In this document: positions 54,943 to 64,000 of the stretch, piece after piece | Layout of the letters: every line of letters starts with the position of its first letter | Position numbering within the stretch: the stretch's first letter is position 1 | NCBI RefSeq assembly: GCF_001927285.1 | Contig: NZ_MSIG01000001.1 | Span: 372,001-436,000 of the forward strand | DNA length: 64,000 nt | Reading direction: 5' to 3' | Origin: Mongoliimonas terrestris | Lineage (GTDB): Bacteria > Pseudomonadota > Alphaproteobacteria > Rhizobiales > Pleomorphomonadaceae | Program-made: the position numbers and the translations under genes | The notes under the pieces: model-generated | Told to the model about the DNA's origin: nothing | The model's input: the letters and a program-made list of their open reading frames with translations, nothing else | Databases searched by the model: none

Positions 54943-57564
54943 ATGGCGACCGAGCGCTACAACGCCCGCGAGGCGGAAGCCCGCTGGCAGACCGTGTGGA
55001 CCGAAGGCAAGGTCTACCAGACGCCGAACGACGACCCGCGGCCGAAATACTACGTCCTTGAGATGTTCCCCTATCCGTCCGGGCGCATCCACATGGGCCA
55101 CGTGCGCAACTATTCCATGGGCGACGTGGTGGCCCGCTTCAAGCGCGCCAAGGGTTTCAACGTCCTGCATCCCATGGGCTGGGACGCCTTCGGCATGCCG
55201 GCCGAGAACGCCGCCATGCAGAACAAGGTCCATCCGAAGAGCTGGACCTACCAGAACATCGCCACCATGCGCGGCCAGCTGCAGTCCATGGGCCTGTCGC
55301 TCGACTGGAGCCGCGAGTTCGCCACCTGCGACGTGGAATACTACACCCGCCAGCAGCACCTCTTCCTGGATTTCCTCGCCGCCGGCCTTGTCACCCGCCG
55401 CCAGTCCAAGGTGAACTGGGACCCGGTGGACATGACCGTGCTCGCCAACGAGCAGGTGATCGACGGCCGCGGCTGGCGCTCCGGCGCCCTTGTGGAGCAG
55501 CGCGAGCTGACCCAGTGGTTCCTGAAGATCACCGACTACGCGGAGGATCTCCTCACCGCGCTCGACGGCCTCGACCGCTGGCCGGAGAAGGTGCGCACCA
55601 TGCAGCGCAACTGGATCGGCCGCTCGGAGGGCCTGCGGATCCGCTTCGCGCTCGCCGGCAACGGCGCGCCGGAGAGCGCCCGCACCGTGGAGGTCTTCAC
55701 CACCCGGCCGGACACGCTGTTCGGCATGAGCTTCCTCGCCCTCTCGCCGGACCATCCGGTGACGAAGATGCTCGCCGCCGACAACCCGGATCTCGCCGCC
55801 TTCGTGGACGAGTGCCACCGCATGGGCACCTCCGTCGCCGCCCTGGAGACGGCGGAGAAGAAGGGCTTCGACACCGGCCTCAAGGTCGTGCACCCGTTCA
55901 CCGGGGACATGCACCCGGTCTATGTGGCCAACTTCGTGCTGATGGACTACGGCACCGGCGCCCTCTTCGGCTGCCCGGCCCACGACCAGCGCGACCACGA
56001 CTTCGCGTCCAAGTACGGCCTGCCCATTCACCCCGTGGTGGTGCCGGAGGGGGTCGATGCGGCCGGCTTCTCGGTCGCCGACGCGCCCTTCCTCGACGAC
56101 GGCCGCATCGTCAACTCCGCCTTCCTCGACGGCCTCTCGGTCGGCGAGGCCAAGGAGGCCGTCGCCCGCCGGCTGGAGGCCGTCACCCTCGACGGAGCGC
56201 CCGCCGCCGCGCGCCAGGTGAACTATCGCCTGCGCGACTGGGGCATCTCGCGCCAGCGCTACTGGGGCTGCCCCATCCCGGTCATCCACTGCGAGACCTG
56301 CGGCGTGGTGCCGGTGCCGAAGGCCGACCTGCCGGTCGCGCTGCCGGACGACGTGGAGTTCGACCGTCCGGGCAACCCGCTCGACCGGCATCCCACCTGG
56401 CGCCACGTGGCCTGCCCCGCCTGCCGCGAGCCCGCCCGGCGGGAGACGGACACCATGGACACCTTCGTGGACAGCTCCTGGTACTTCGCCCGCTTCACCG
56501 CCCCGGACGCGGACGATCCGACCATCCCGGCGGTGGCCGACGCTTGGCTGCCGGTGGACCAGTATATCGGCGGCATCGAGCACGCCATCCTGCACCTCCT
56601 CTATTCGCGCTTCTTCACCCGCGCCATGCGGGCGACCGGCCATGTGAACCTCGACGAGCCGTTCCGCGGCCTCTTCACCCAGGGCATGGTGGTGCACGAG
56701 ACCTACCGCGGTCCGGACGGCGCCTGGGTGTCGCCGGCGGACGTGCGCTTCGAGGAGACGGACGACGGCCGCAAGGCCTTCCTGGCGACGACCGGCGCGC
56801 CGGTCGTCATCGGGTCGATCGAGAAGATGTCGAAGTCCAAGAAGAACACCGTGGACCCGACCGACATCATCGAGAGCTACGGCGCCGACACGGCCCGCTG
56901 GTTCATGCTGTCGGACTCGCCGCCGGAACGGGACGTGGAGTGGACCGACGCGGGCGCGCAGGGCACCAACCGCTTCTTGCAGCGGGTCTGGCGCCTCGTC
57001 ACCGAAGCCGCCCGCGACCTGCCGGCCGCGTCCCCCGCCGGGGCGCCGAGCGCCGAGGCGACCGCCATCCTGAAGGCCGCCCACAAGGCGCTCGCGGCCG
57101 TGGACGAGGCGATCGAGGGCCTGCGCTTCAACGTGGCACTCGCCAAGATCTACGAGCTCGTCAACACGCTCGGCTCCGCCTTCGCCAACGACAAGCCGCG
57201 CTTTGCCGCCGACGCCAGCTTCACGGCCGCCTTCCGCGAGGCGCTCGGCATCCTCGTCCAGGTGATGGCGCCGATGACGCCGCATCTGGCCGAGGAGTGC
57301 TGGCAGGCGCTCGGCCGCGACGGCCTCGTCGCCAACACCCCCTGGCCGGCGGTCGACCCGTCGCTCCTCGTGGAGGACGAGCTGACGCTGCCCGTGCAGG
57401 TGAACGGCAAGAAGCGCGCCGACGTCACCGTTCCCCGGGACGCGGACGCCGCCACGGTGGAGGCCGCCGCCCTCGCGCTCGAGGCCGTCATCAAGGCGCT
57501 CGACGGCAAGCCGCCGCGAAAGGTCATCGTCGTGCCCCAGAGGATCGTCAATGTCGTCGCCTGA
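54943..57564 (+). CDS. leuS: Leucyl-tRNA synthetase
   Basis: An 873-aa class I synthetase. The HIGH motif is [12 protein letters not shown], the KMSKS motif [13 protein letters not shown], and the CP1 editing domain is intact with [17 protein letters not shown]. Length is normal. The start ATG is preceded by a weak ribosome site. lptE starts within the last 14 bp. Confidence 0.97.
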   Translation: MATERYNAREAEARWQTVWTEGKVYQTPNDDPRPKYYVLEMFPYPSGRIHMGHVRNYSMGDVVARFKRAKGFNVLHPMGWDAFGMPAENAAMQNKVHPKSWTYQNIATMRGQLQSMGLSLDWSREFATCDVEYYTRQQHLFLDFLAAGLVTRRQSKVNWDPVDMTVLANEQVIDGRGWRSGALVEQRELTQWFLKITDYAEDLLTALDGLDRWPEKVRTMQRNWIGRSEGLRIRFALAGNGAPESARTVEVFTTRPDTLFGMSFLALSPDHPVTKMLAADNPDLAAFVDECHRMGTSVAALETAEKKGFDTGLKVVHPFTGDMHPVYVANFVLMDYGTGALFGCPAHDQRDHDFASKYGLPIHPVVVPEGVDAAGFSVADAPFLDDGRIVNSAFLDGLSVGEAKEAVARRLEAVTLDGAPAAARQVNYRLRDWGISRQRYWGCPIPVIHCETCGVVPVPKADLPVALPDDVEFDRPGNPLDRHPTWRHVACPACREPARRETDTMDTFVDSSWYFARFTAPDADDPTIPAVADAWLPVDQYIGGIEHAILHLLYSRFFTRAMRATGHVNLDEPFRGLFTQGMVVHETYRGPDGAWVSPADVRFEETDDGRKAFLATTGAPVVIGSIEKMSKSKKNTVDPTDIIESYGADTARWFMLSDSPPERDVEWTDAGAQGTNRFLQRVWRLVTEAARDLPAASPAGAPSAEATAILKAAHKALAAVDEAIEGLRFNVALAKIYELVNTLGSAFANDKPRFAADASFTAAFREALGILVQVMAPMTPHLAEECWQALGRDGLVANTPWPAVDPSLLVEDELTLPVQVNGKKRADVTVPRDADAATVEAAALALEAVIKALDGKPPRKVIVVPQRIVNVVA

Positions 57565-58132
57565 CCAAGGTCCCGCCCGCCCCGCCGGACGGCGGACGGC
57601 CGCCATCCTCCTCGGCCTTGCGGTCGCCGTTTCCGGCTGCCAGGTCCGGCCGCTCTACGCCCCCACGGCGACGGGCGCCGGAGCCGACAGCACGGTCGTC
57701 GCCGAACTTTCCGCGATCGGCATCGAGCCGCTTCGCGACCGGCTCGGCCAGAGCCTCGTCAACGAGCTGATCTTCGCCCTGCGGGGCGGCGCCGCGCTCA
57801 CCGACCCGCGCTACCGGCTGCGGCTGATCGTGACCAGCCGCAAGTCCGAGCTCGCCATCCAGGAGTTCGAGGACGTGCCGACGGCGAACCTCATCGCCGT
57901 CACCGCCTCCTATACCCTGACGGAGACGCGCACCGGGCGGGTCGTCACCACCGGCACCACCTACACCACCGCGTCCTACGACTTCTCGTCCCAGCGCTTC
58001 GCCAACCTCCGGGCCGAGCGCGACGCGGAGGACCGCGCCGCCAAGGCCGCCGCCGAGGACATCCGCACGCGCCTCGCCGCGGTCCTCGCCACCGCACCCC
58101 CGCCCGCACCCCCGACCGCCTCGGGCACCTGA
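57551..58132 (+). CDS. lptE: LPS assembly lipoprotein LptE
   Basis: A 193-aa outer-membrane lipoprotein with a signal sequence and lipobox AVSGC (Cys30). VRPLYAP follows, as usual in alphaproteobacterial LptE. It plugs the LptD barrel that inserts LPS into the outer membrane. It overlaps leuS by 14 bp and is 6 bp before holA, the standard alphaproteobacterial trio. Confidence 0.93.
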   Translation: MSSPDQGPARPAGRRTAAILLGLAVAVSGCQVRPLYAPTATGAGADSTVVAELSAIGIEPLRDRLGQSLVNELIFALRGGAALTDPRYRLRLIVTSRKSELAIQEFEDVPTANLIAVTASYTLTETRTGRVVTTGTTYTTASYDFSSQRFANLRAERDAEDRAAKAAAEDIRTRLAAVLATAPPPAPPTASGT

Positions 58133-58138
58133 CGGCCC

Positions 58139-59182
58139 ATGGTCGCCCCCAAGGCCCAGGACATCGACCGGATCGTCGCCCGCCCCCCGGCGGGCGTCGG
58201 CTTCTACCTCGTCTACGGCCCGGACAGCGGCCTCGTCGCCGAGCGCGCCGCCGCGATCGCCGCCAAGAGCGCGGACGCGGCCGACCCCTTCTCGCTGATC
58301 CGGCTGGACGCCGCCCAGATCGCCCAGGACCCGAGCCGGCTTGCCGACGAGGCCTACGCGGTCTCCATGTTCGGCGGCCGGCGCGCCATCCTGATCCGGG
58401 AAGCCGGATCGCGCCCGACCGTCGCCACGGCGGTGACCGCCCTGATGAAGACGCCGCCGGCCGAGACGGTCGTGGTGCTGGAGGCGGGCGACCTGAAGAA
58501 GAGCCACGCCCTCCGGACCCTCTTCGAGCGCGACAAGACCGCCTACGCCTTGCCCTGCTACGTGGACGACGACGCCGCCATCGGCCGGCTGATCGAGCAG
58601 GAGACCCGCGAGGCGGGCCTTGCCATCGACGCGGACGCCCGCGCCGCCCTCCTCGCCCATCTCGGCGGCGACCGGCTGGTCACCCGGGGCGAGGTTCAGA
58701 AGCTCTGCCTTTACGCGCTCGGCCGCGACCGCATCACCCTCGACGACGTGGAGGCGCTGATCGGCGACAGCTCCGGCATCGGCGCCGACGAGGTGGTGGA
58801 CCACGCCGCGACCGGCGATCTGCCCGGTCTGGTGGCGGCGCTCACCCGGGCCGCCCACGAGGGCGTGGAGGCGGGCACCATCGCCCAGACCGCCCTTCGC
58901 ACCTTCCAGATGCTCGACGATGCCCGCGGCGACGTGGACGGCGGCCGCCGACCCGAGGACGTGGTGGACGGCCTCCGGCCGCCGCTCTTCTTCAAGCGGA
59001 AGGGCAAGGTCGCCGCCGCCCTCCGCCTCTGGACCGCCGCCCGCCTGGAGCGCGCCCTCGCGCTCGTCGCCGACACCGTCCGCGACGCCCGCCTCAACCC
59101 GGTCCTTGCCCGCGAAATCGTCGGCGACACCCTCATTACCCTCGCCCGCGTCGCCCACCAGGCCAAGGGCCGCGACCGGTAG
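58139..59182 (+). CDS. holA: DNA polymerase III subunit delta
   Basis: A 347-aa clamp-loader subunit. YLVYGPDSGLVAERA, LDAAQIAQDP and LCLYALGRDRITLDDVEAL are typical. The last part (HPLFFKRKG-like PPLFFKRKGKVAAALRLW) matches alphaproteobacterial HolA. It ends just before a long inverted repeat. Confidence 0.94.
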   Translation: MVAPKAQDIDRIVARPPAGVGFYLVYGPDSGLVAERAAAIAAKSADAADPFSLIRLDAAQIAQDPSRLADEAYAVSMFGGRRAILIREAGSRPTVATAVTALMKTPPAETVVVLEAGDLKKSHALRTLFERDKTAYALPCYVDDDAAIGRLIEQETREAGLAIDADARAALLAHLGGDRLVTRGEVQKLCLYALGRDRITLDDVEALIGDSSGIGADEVVDHAATGDLPGLVAALTRAAHEGVEAGTIAQTALRTFQMLDDARGDVDGGRRPEDVVDGLRPPLFFKRKGKVAAALRLWTAARLERALALVADTVRDARLNPVLAREIVGDTLITLARVAHQAKGRDR

Positions 59183-59206
59183 CGGGGTTGCCCGGCGCTA
59201 AGGAAA

Positions 59207-59319
59207 GCGTGGGTGGTCCGCCTCCGCGGATCATGACGACGGTGGAGCGAGACGAGCCGGTTTGCCGAAATCCCGCGACCTCGTTGCCGTCATGATCCGC
59301 GCAGGCGGACCACCCACGC
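59207..59319. repeat. Long inverted repeat built from family-B repeat units
   Basis: Two 32-bp arms (59207-59238 and 59288-59319) are complementary at 31 of 32 positions around a 49-bp spacer. Each arm carries the family-B sequence GCGGACCACCCACGC or its complement. It lies between convergent holA and parB. Confidence 0.9.
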
Positions 59320-59345
59320 ATTGATCTCCCCCCACCCCCCAACGC

Positions 59346-59373
59346 AAAACGGCCCACCTCCCGGCGGGCCGTT
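59346..59373 (-). terminator. Intrinsic terminator of the parAB operon
   Basis: On the minus strand an 8-bp stem AACGGCCC/GGGCCGTT with a 10-nt loop is followed by TTGCG, giving a TTTT run at the stem end. It lies about 27 bp past the parB stop. Confidence 0.8.
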
Positions 59374-59399
59374 CCCCCTTGCTACTCCCCAACCGGCCC

Positions 59400-60284
59400 T
59401 TACCCGCCGATCAGCCGCCGGGTCACCTCTTCCAGCTGCTCCAGGCTCTGGTACCGGATCCGCACCTCGCCGGAGCCGTTCGGCTTGTGGCTGATCTCCA
59501 CCTTGAGGCCGAGCGCGTCGAGGATCTGCTGCTCCAGCGCCTTGGTGTCGGCGTCCTTCTCCGGCTTCGGCGCCTTGGCCCGACCCTTCGTCTCCACCAT
59601 CGTCGACTGGGCGAGGCTTTCGGCGGAGCGGACCGTCAGGCCCTCGTCCACGATCTTGCGGGCGAGGCCTTCCGGATCCGGCGCCGAGACGAGCGCGCGG
59701 GCATGGCCGGCGGTCAACTGACCATCGATCAGATACTGGCGCACGGGTTCGGGCAGCTTCAGGAGACGCAGCGTGTTGGCCACGTGGCTGCGGCTCTTGC
59801 CGATCACCTGGGCGAGATCGTTCTGCGTGTAGGCGAAGTCGGCGATCAGCTGGTCGTAGCCGTAGGCTTCTTCCAGCGGGTTGAGGTCCTGCCGCTGCAC
59901 GTTCTCGATGATGGCGATCTCCAGCGCCTCCTTGTCGTTCACCTCGTGGATGACGACGGGGATTTCGTGGATGCCGGCCTTCTGGGCCGCCCGCCAGCGC
60001 CGTTCGCCGGCGATCAGCTCGTAGTAGTTGCCGCTCCCCGCGGCCGGGCGGACCACCACCGGCTGGATCACGCCGTGCTGGCGGATTGAACCGGCCAGCT
60101 CGTCGAGCTCCTCCTCGCGGAACAGCCGGCGCGGATTCTTCGGGTTGGCCTTGATCAGGTCGATGGGCACCTTGCGGGTGCCGCGAACCCGCTCCACCAC
60201 CTCGAACTCGGAGCTCGCATCGCCGATCAGCGCTGCCAGCCCGCGCCCGAGACGCCGCCGTCCGGTTTCGTCCGTCATCGTCAT
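59400..60284 (-). CDS. parB: Chromosome-partitioning protein ParB
   Basis: A 294-aa parS-binding CTPase. The CTP-binding motif is ELIAGERRWRAAQKAG, the helix-turn-helix is DLAQVIGKSRSHVANTLRLL, and the C-terminal dimerisation part ends EEVTRRLIGG. It spreads from parS and drives origin segregation with ParA. parA lies 43 bp upstream on the same strand. Confidence 0.97.
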   Translation of the reverse strand: MTMTDETGRRRLGRGLAALIGDASSEFEVVERVRGTRKVPIDLIKANPKNPRRLFREEELDELAGSIRQHGVIQPVVVRPAAGSGNYYELIAGERRWRAAQKAGIHEIPVVIHEVNDKEALEIAIIENVQRQDLNPLEEAYGYDQLIADFAYTQNDLAQVIGKSRSHVANTLRLLKLPEPVRQYLIDGQLTAGHARALVSAPDPEGLARKIVDEGLTVRSAESLAQSTMVETKGRAKAPKPEKDADTKALEQQILDALGLKVEISHKPNGSGEVRIRYQSLEQLEEVTRRLIGG

Positions 60285-60327
60285 AGGGGGGTCTCTTCTG
60301 GTCCAAACCGTTGCGGGAAGCCGGTCG

Positions 60328-61161
60328 TCAGGCCGCGTTGGCGGCCCGGAGGCGGCGTTCCCGCTGGATGATCTCGGAGGCGAGCTTCAGGTAGGCCTGG
60401 CTGCCGCTGCACTTCAGGTCGTAGAGAAGCGCCGGCTTGCCGTAGGACGGCGCTTCGGACACCCGCACATTGCGCGGGATGATGGTCTCGTAGACCGTCT
60501 CGCCCATGTGCGAGCGCACGTCGCTCACCACCTGGCCGGAGAGGTTGTTGCGGCTGTCGTACATGGTCAAGACGATGCCGTGGATGGTGAGGTCCGGGTT
60601 CAGCGAGCGCTTCACCTGCTCCACCGTCTGGAGCAGCTGGCTGAGACCCTCCAGAGCAAAGAACTCGCACTGGAGCGGCACCAGGATGGAGTTGGCCGCC
60701 GACATGGCGTTGACGGTCAGAAGGTTCAGGGACGGCGGGCAGTCCACCAGGATGTAGGTGAAGCGCTTCATCGTGCCGGTGGTGTCGGCAAGCGCCCGCT
60801 CCGTGTGCGCCTTGATGGCGTGGCGCAGGCGGAAGGCGCGGTCGCCTTCACGGGCGATCTCCAGCTCCACGCCGAGATTGTCGAGGGTGGAGGGCGCCAC
60901 GGTCAGCCGGGGCACCACGGTCTCCACCAGCGCCTCGTCGAGGCGCGCGTCCCCGACGAGGACGTCGTAGGTGGAGACGTCGCGGGCCTTGCGGTCGATG
61001 CCGAGGCCCGTGGAGGCGTTGCCCTGCGGGTCGAGATCGACGATGAGCACTTCTTCGCCGATCGCCGCCAGGGCGGTTCCGAGATTGATGGCGGTGGTCG
61101 TCTTGCCGACGCCGCCCTTCTGGTTGGCAAGCGCCAGGACACGCGGATGATCAGTGGTCAT
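60328..61161 (-). CDS. parA: Chromosome-partitioning ATPase ParA
   Basis: A 277-aa deviant Walker ATPase. Walker A is NQKGGVGKTTTAINL; LIVDLDPQGNASTGLG and DCPPSLNLLTVNAM are the switch and Walker B regions. The start MTTDHPRVLA was chosen over one 16 codons upstream, which runs into the rsmG gap. It lies 44 bp after rsmG. Confidence 0.96.
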   Translation of the reverse strand: MTTDHPRVLALANQKGGVGKTTTAINLGTALAAIGEEVLIVDLDPQGNASTGLGIDRKARDVSTYDVLVGDARLDEALVETVVPRLTVAPSTLDNLGVELEIAREGDRAFRLRHAIKAHTERALADTTGTMKRFTYILVDCPPSLNLLTVNAMSAANSILVPLQCEFFALEGLSQLLQTVEQVKRSLNPDLTIHGIVLTMYDSRNNLSGQVVSDVRSHMGETVYETIIPRNVRVSEAPSYGKPALLYDLKCSGSQAYLKLASEIIQRERRLRAANAA

Positions 61162-61205
61162 GGATGGCCTCTCGTCCCCGGCCGCCGGGACGTTTCGTCT
61201 CCGCA

Positions 61206-61856
61206 TCAATCCCCGGCGCGGCGGCGCACGTGCGTCAGCACGGCGATCCGCCCGTCCGGTTCGATCCGGCTCTGATGTTCTAGCAGATCGAACGTCCAGG
61301 AATGAACGGCTGCGTTAACTTCGGATTCAAAATCCCGTCCTTTGTGGAAAACACCCCGCGCACCGGCCGAAAGCCAGGGTTCGGCGAGGCCGAGAAGCGC
61401 GTCGAGCGCCGCCAGCGCCCGCGCCGAGACCGCCTCCACGGGACCGTCGATTCGTTCCGCCGCCGACTCGATTCGCGCCACCACCACCTTGGCCGGCAGG
61501 CCGAGCTCGCGGATCACGGTCTGGAGGAAGGCGCCCTTGCGACCGTTGGATTCCACCAGCGTCACGCGCGAGCCCGGCCGCTCGGCGATCAGGATGGCCG
61601 TGACGAGCCCCGGGAAGCCCGCCCCGGAGCCGAGGTCCACCCACCGGTCGGCGTCCGGCGCGGCGAGATGCGCCTGCGCGCCGTCGGCCACATGGCGGCG
61701 CCAGATGTCCGGCAGCGTGGACGGCGCGATCAGGTTCTTGGCCGGCTGCCAGCGGCGGACGAGGCCCACGTACGCGACGAGCCGGTCGCGGGCGACGGCC
61801 GTCAGCGGCACGATCGCCTCCACGGCCGCAAGGCCCGCCGCGTCCTCCGCCGTCAT
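61206..61856 (-). CDS. rsmG: 16S rRNA (guanine-N7) methyltransferase RsmG
   Basis: A 216-aa SAM-dependent enzyme that methylates G527 of 16S rRNA. Motif I is [14 protein letters not shown], and [20 protein letters not shown] is the N-terminal signature. Its ATG overlaps the mnmG stop, so the two are translationally coupled. Loss of RsmG gives low-level streptomycin resistance in other bacteria. Confidence 0.96.
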   Translation of the reverse strand: MTAEDAAGLAAVEAIVPLTAVARDRLVAYVGLVRRWQPAKNLIAPSTLPDIWRRHVADGAQAHLAAPDADRWVDLGSGAGFPGLVTAILIAERPGSRVTLVESNGRKGAFLQTVIRELGLPAKVVVARIESAAERIDGPVEAVSARALAALDALLGLAEPWLSAGARGVFHKGRDFESEVNAAVHSWTFDLLEHQSRIEPDGRIAVLTHVRRRAGD

Positions 61857-63763
61857 GCCACACCCCGCGAGGGCGCGGCGTCGTCCGCCGTGCCGTCCGG
61901 CTCGCGCCCCGCCGCCGCCTTCCGCACATGGGCGAGCAGCAGCGTCACGGCCGCCGGCGTCACCCCGTCCACCCGCGCGGCCTGGCCGAGGGTCGCCGGC
62001 CGGGTCGCGGCGAGTTTCTGCCGCACCTCGTTGGAAAGACCCGGCACGGCGCCGTAGTCGAAGTCCGCCGGGATGCGGAGGCTCTCGTCGCGCCGGAAGG
62101 CCGCGATATCGGCCTCCTGGCGGCCGAGATAGACCGCGTAGAGCGCCTCGATCGACAGCGCCTCGCGTACCGGCGGCGGAATGCCGTCGAGCGCCGGCCA
62201 GATCGCCGCCAACCGCTCCAGCGTCACGTCCGGATAGGCGAGGAGGTCGTAGGCGCTTCGCCGCTGGCCGTCCTGGTTGAGGGTCAGCCCGTGGTCGGCC
62301 GCGCGGCTCGGCGTGATCGTCAGGCCGCGGGCAAGATCCCGCGCGGCATCGAGCGCCGCCATCTTCGCCCCGAAGGCGGCCGCGCGCGTCTCCCCCACGA
62401 GCCCGAGGGCGATGCCCCGGCCGGTCAGCCGCTGGTCCGCGTTGTCGGCGCGGAGCGTCAGGCGATACTCCGCCCGCGAGGTGAACATGCGGTAGGGCTC
62501 GGTGATGCCCTTGGTGACGAGGTCGTCGATCATCACGCCGAGATAGGCCTCCGACCGGTCGAACACCACGCCGTCCGCCCCGCCCGCCCGCCGGGCCGCG
62601 TTCAGCCCCGCCACCAGCCCTTGCGCCGCCGCCTCCTCGTAGCCGGTCGTCCCGTTGATTTGGCCGGCGAGGAAGAGGCCCGGCAGCGCCTTCGCCTCCA
62701 GGGTGGCGAAGAGGGCGCGCGGGTCCACGTGGTCGTACTCGATGGCATAGCCCGGCTGCAGGATCACCGCCCGCTCCAGCCCCGGAATGGTGCGCATGAA
62801 GTCCGCCTGCACGCTCTCCGGCAAGGAGGTGGAGATGCCGTTCGGGTAGACCACCGGCGTATCGAGCCCCTCCGGCTCCAGGAAGATCTGGTGCCCGTCC
62901 CGGTCGCCGAAGCGGACGATCTTGTCCTCGATGGACGGGCAGTAGCGCGGGCCGCGGCTCTCGATCCGGCCGGAATACATGGCCGAGCGGTGGATGTTGT
63001 CGCGGATCACCCGGTGGGTGGCGTCCGTGGTGCGCGTCACCCCGCAGGCGATCTGCGGCGTGGTGATCGCGGTCGTCAGCGTGGAGAAGGGCTCCGGCGT
63101 CTCGTCGCCCGGCTGCATCTCCAGCGACGCCCAGTCGATCGTCCGCCCGTCGAGCCGCGCCGGGGTTCCGGTCTTCAGCCGGCCGAGCGGCACCTTCAGC
63201 CGCGCCAGCGTCCGCGTCAGCCCGTAGGCCGGCGCCTCGCCCACCCGGCCGGCCGGAATGGTGCGGTCGCCCATGTGGATGAGCCCGCCGAGGAAGGTGC
63301 CGGTGGTCAGCACCACAGCCCCGGTCCGGATCCGGCACCCGTCCGCCATCGCCACCGCGGCGACCCGACCGTCCGCCACCACCAGATCGTCCGCCTCGCC
63401 CTCGATCACGTCGAGCCCGGCGCGGTCGCGGATCGCCGCCTGCATGGCCGCCCGGTAGAGCGACCGGTCGGCCTGGGCGCGCGGGCCGCGCACCGCCGGA
63501 CCCTTCCGCCGATTGAGCAGGCGAAACTGGATGCCGGCCGCGTCCGCCACCCGGCCCATCAGGCCGTCGAGCGCGTCCACCTCCCGCACCAGGTGACCCT
63601 TGCCGAGCCCGCCGATGGCCGGATTGCAGGACATGACGCCCACCGTGTCGAACCGGTGGGTGACGAGCGCCGTCCGGGCGCCGAGCCGGGCGGCGGCGTG
63701 CGCCGCCTCGACGCCCGCGTGGCCGCCGCCGATGACGACCACGTCATAGGAGGGAGAAGACAT
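61853..63763 (-). CDS. mnmG: tRNA uridine 5-carboxymethylaminomethyl modification enzyme MnmG
   Basis: A 636-aa FAD enzyme that with MnmE modifies the wobble uridine of several tRNAs. The FAD motif is [49 protein letters not shown] [15 protein letters not shown] and [14 protein letters not shown] follow. The start MSSPSYDVV has GGAGGGAGAAG before it. mnmE is expected next, beyond the window. Confidence 0.97.
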   Translation of the reverse strand: MSSPSYDVVVIGGGHAGVEAAHAAARLGARTALVTHRFDTVGVMSCNPAIGGLGKGHLVREVDALDGLMGRVADAAGIQFRLLNRRKGPAVRGPRAQADRSLYRAAMQAAIRDRAGLDVIEGEADDLVVADGRVAAVAMADGCRIRTGAVVLTTGTFLGGLIHMGDRTIPAGRVGEAPAYGLTRTLARLKVPLGRLKTGTPARLDGRTIDWASLEMQPGDETPEPFSTLTTAITTPQIACGVTRTTDATHRVIRDNIHRSAMYSGRIESRGPRYCPSIEDKIVRFGDRDGHQIFLEPEGLDTPVVYPNGISTSLPESVQADFMRTIPGLERAVILQPGYAIEYDHVDPRALFATLEAKALPGLFLAGQINGTTGYEEAAAQGLVAGLNAARRAGGADGVVFDRSEAYLGVMIDDLVTKGITEPYRMFTSRAEYRLTLRADNADQRLTGRGIALGLVGETRAAAFGAKMAALDAARDLARGLTITPSRAADHGLTLNQDGQRRSAYDLLAYPDVTLERLAAIWPALDGIPPPVREALSIEALYAVYLGRQEADIAAFRRDESLRIPADFDYGAVPGLSNEVRQKLAATRPATLGQAARVDGVTPAAVTLLLAHVRKAAAGREPDGTADDAAPSRGVA

Positions 63764-63922
63764 GGGTCCGATCCGGAAAAGGAGAGGGCGCGACCGGCGC
63801 GCCATTGCGGCATTTTCTACAGGCAAAGCGGCCGAAGGTCAAAGCGCTGAGGTCGGTATGGACGCGGCGGAGAGCGCGCCGGAACGCCATCGGATTGGAT
63901 CCGAATCGACCGATCGGAAACC

Positions 63923-63940
63923 TTGTCCACAGCCTGTGGA
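63923..63940. promoter_or_regulatory. DnaA-box-like sequence inside a palindrome next to parS
   Basis: TTGTCCACA differs from the DnaA box TTATCCACA at one base and overlaps the 15-bp palindrome TCCACAGCCTGTGGA. A further TCCACAG follows parS at 63958-63964. These may reflect nearness to the origin, but one or two near matches prove little. Confidence 0.3.
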
Positions 63941-63941
63941 G

Positions 63942-63957
63942 TGTTTCACGTGAAACG
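63942..63957. promoter_or_regulatory. parS centromere site
   Basis: TGTTTCACGTGAAACG matches the parS consensus TGTTTCACGTGAAACA at 15 of 16 bases, with a perfect 14-bp palindromic core. ParB loads here. It sits about 180 bp upstream of mnmG in the same cluster as parA and parB, the usual alphaproteobacterial place. Confidence 0.93.
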
Positions 63958-64000
63958 TCCACAGGCCTGCACCGGTTATTTACCGATGCAGAAATTGGCA

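Noticed and set aside
63744..63962. 72-codon minus-strand frame that begins inside parS (MDVSRETLHRL...)
   Set aside because: It overlaps the mnmG start and parS, and shows no family features. The region is better explained as the mnmE-mnmG gap.

Overview
The window is high-GC DNA (roughly 70% or more by eye) from an alphaproteobacterial chromosome, most probably of the order Hyphomicrobiales (Rhizobiales). This rests on gene content and order: hemC-hemD-mitofilin-like-hemY divergent from tsaD-gpsA; YggT/DUF167 next to Trm112, a LON-domain protein and a thioredoxin-TPR protein; DUF2794; acnA divergent from ccmABCDG; leuS-lptE-holA; and mnmG-rsmG-parA-parB with a parS site. No rRNA, phage, transposase or CRISPR is visible.

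Layout. 1-5.2 kb: the 3' end of a DUF2126 gene, a fused circularly permuted ATP-grasp/alpha-E protein and a transglutaminase-like protein, a set linked in the literature to an uncharacterised peptide or amide-bond pathway. 5.2-13.2 kb: gpsA and tsaD on the minus strand, then hemC, an in-frame hemD-mitofilin-like (Mic60-like) fusion and hemY on the plus strand. 13.3-21 kb: tRNA-Thr(CGT), TerB-like, glutamine amidotransferase, tRNA-Ala(CGC), yggT, DUF167, Trm112, LON-domain, thioredoxin-TPR, ProX-like deacylase, tRNA-Gly(GCC) and an LLM flavin monooxygenase. 21-31 kb: a chemoreceptor, then a LacI regulator divergent from a sugar ABC importer operon that ends in a sugar-phosphate-isomerase-like gene and a Gfo/Idh/MocA dehydrogenase. 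Between regulator and operon lie 51 perfect tandem copies of a 7-bp unit, a sigma70-like promoter and a perfect 16-bp LacI-type operator.

31-46 kb: a CelD-like acetyltransferase, a 90-aa unknown, a YciI/EVE/methyltransferase cluster, acs, DUF2794, a BAX-inhibitor-1 family protein, a YbbA/YbbP-type ABC pair, an SGNH esterase, an aldo/keto reductase and asd. Two families of dispersed palindromic repeats fall in the gaps here and recur near 59.3 kb. 46-54 kb: a small membrane protein, acnA, ccmABCDG, chrA and yggS. 54.9-64 kb: leuS-lptE-holA and, on the minus strand, mnmG-rsmG-parA-parB. A near-consensus parS lies just upstream of mnmG, so this end is probably close to the replication origin.

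Most of the window is housekeeping. The parts most worth a second look are the heptamer array beside a LacI-controlled promoter, the HemD-mitofilin fusion, the ATP-grasp/alpha-E gene set, a run of three strong hairpins after acs, and the dispersed inverted repeats.
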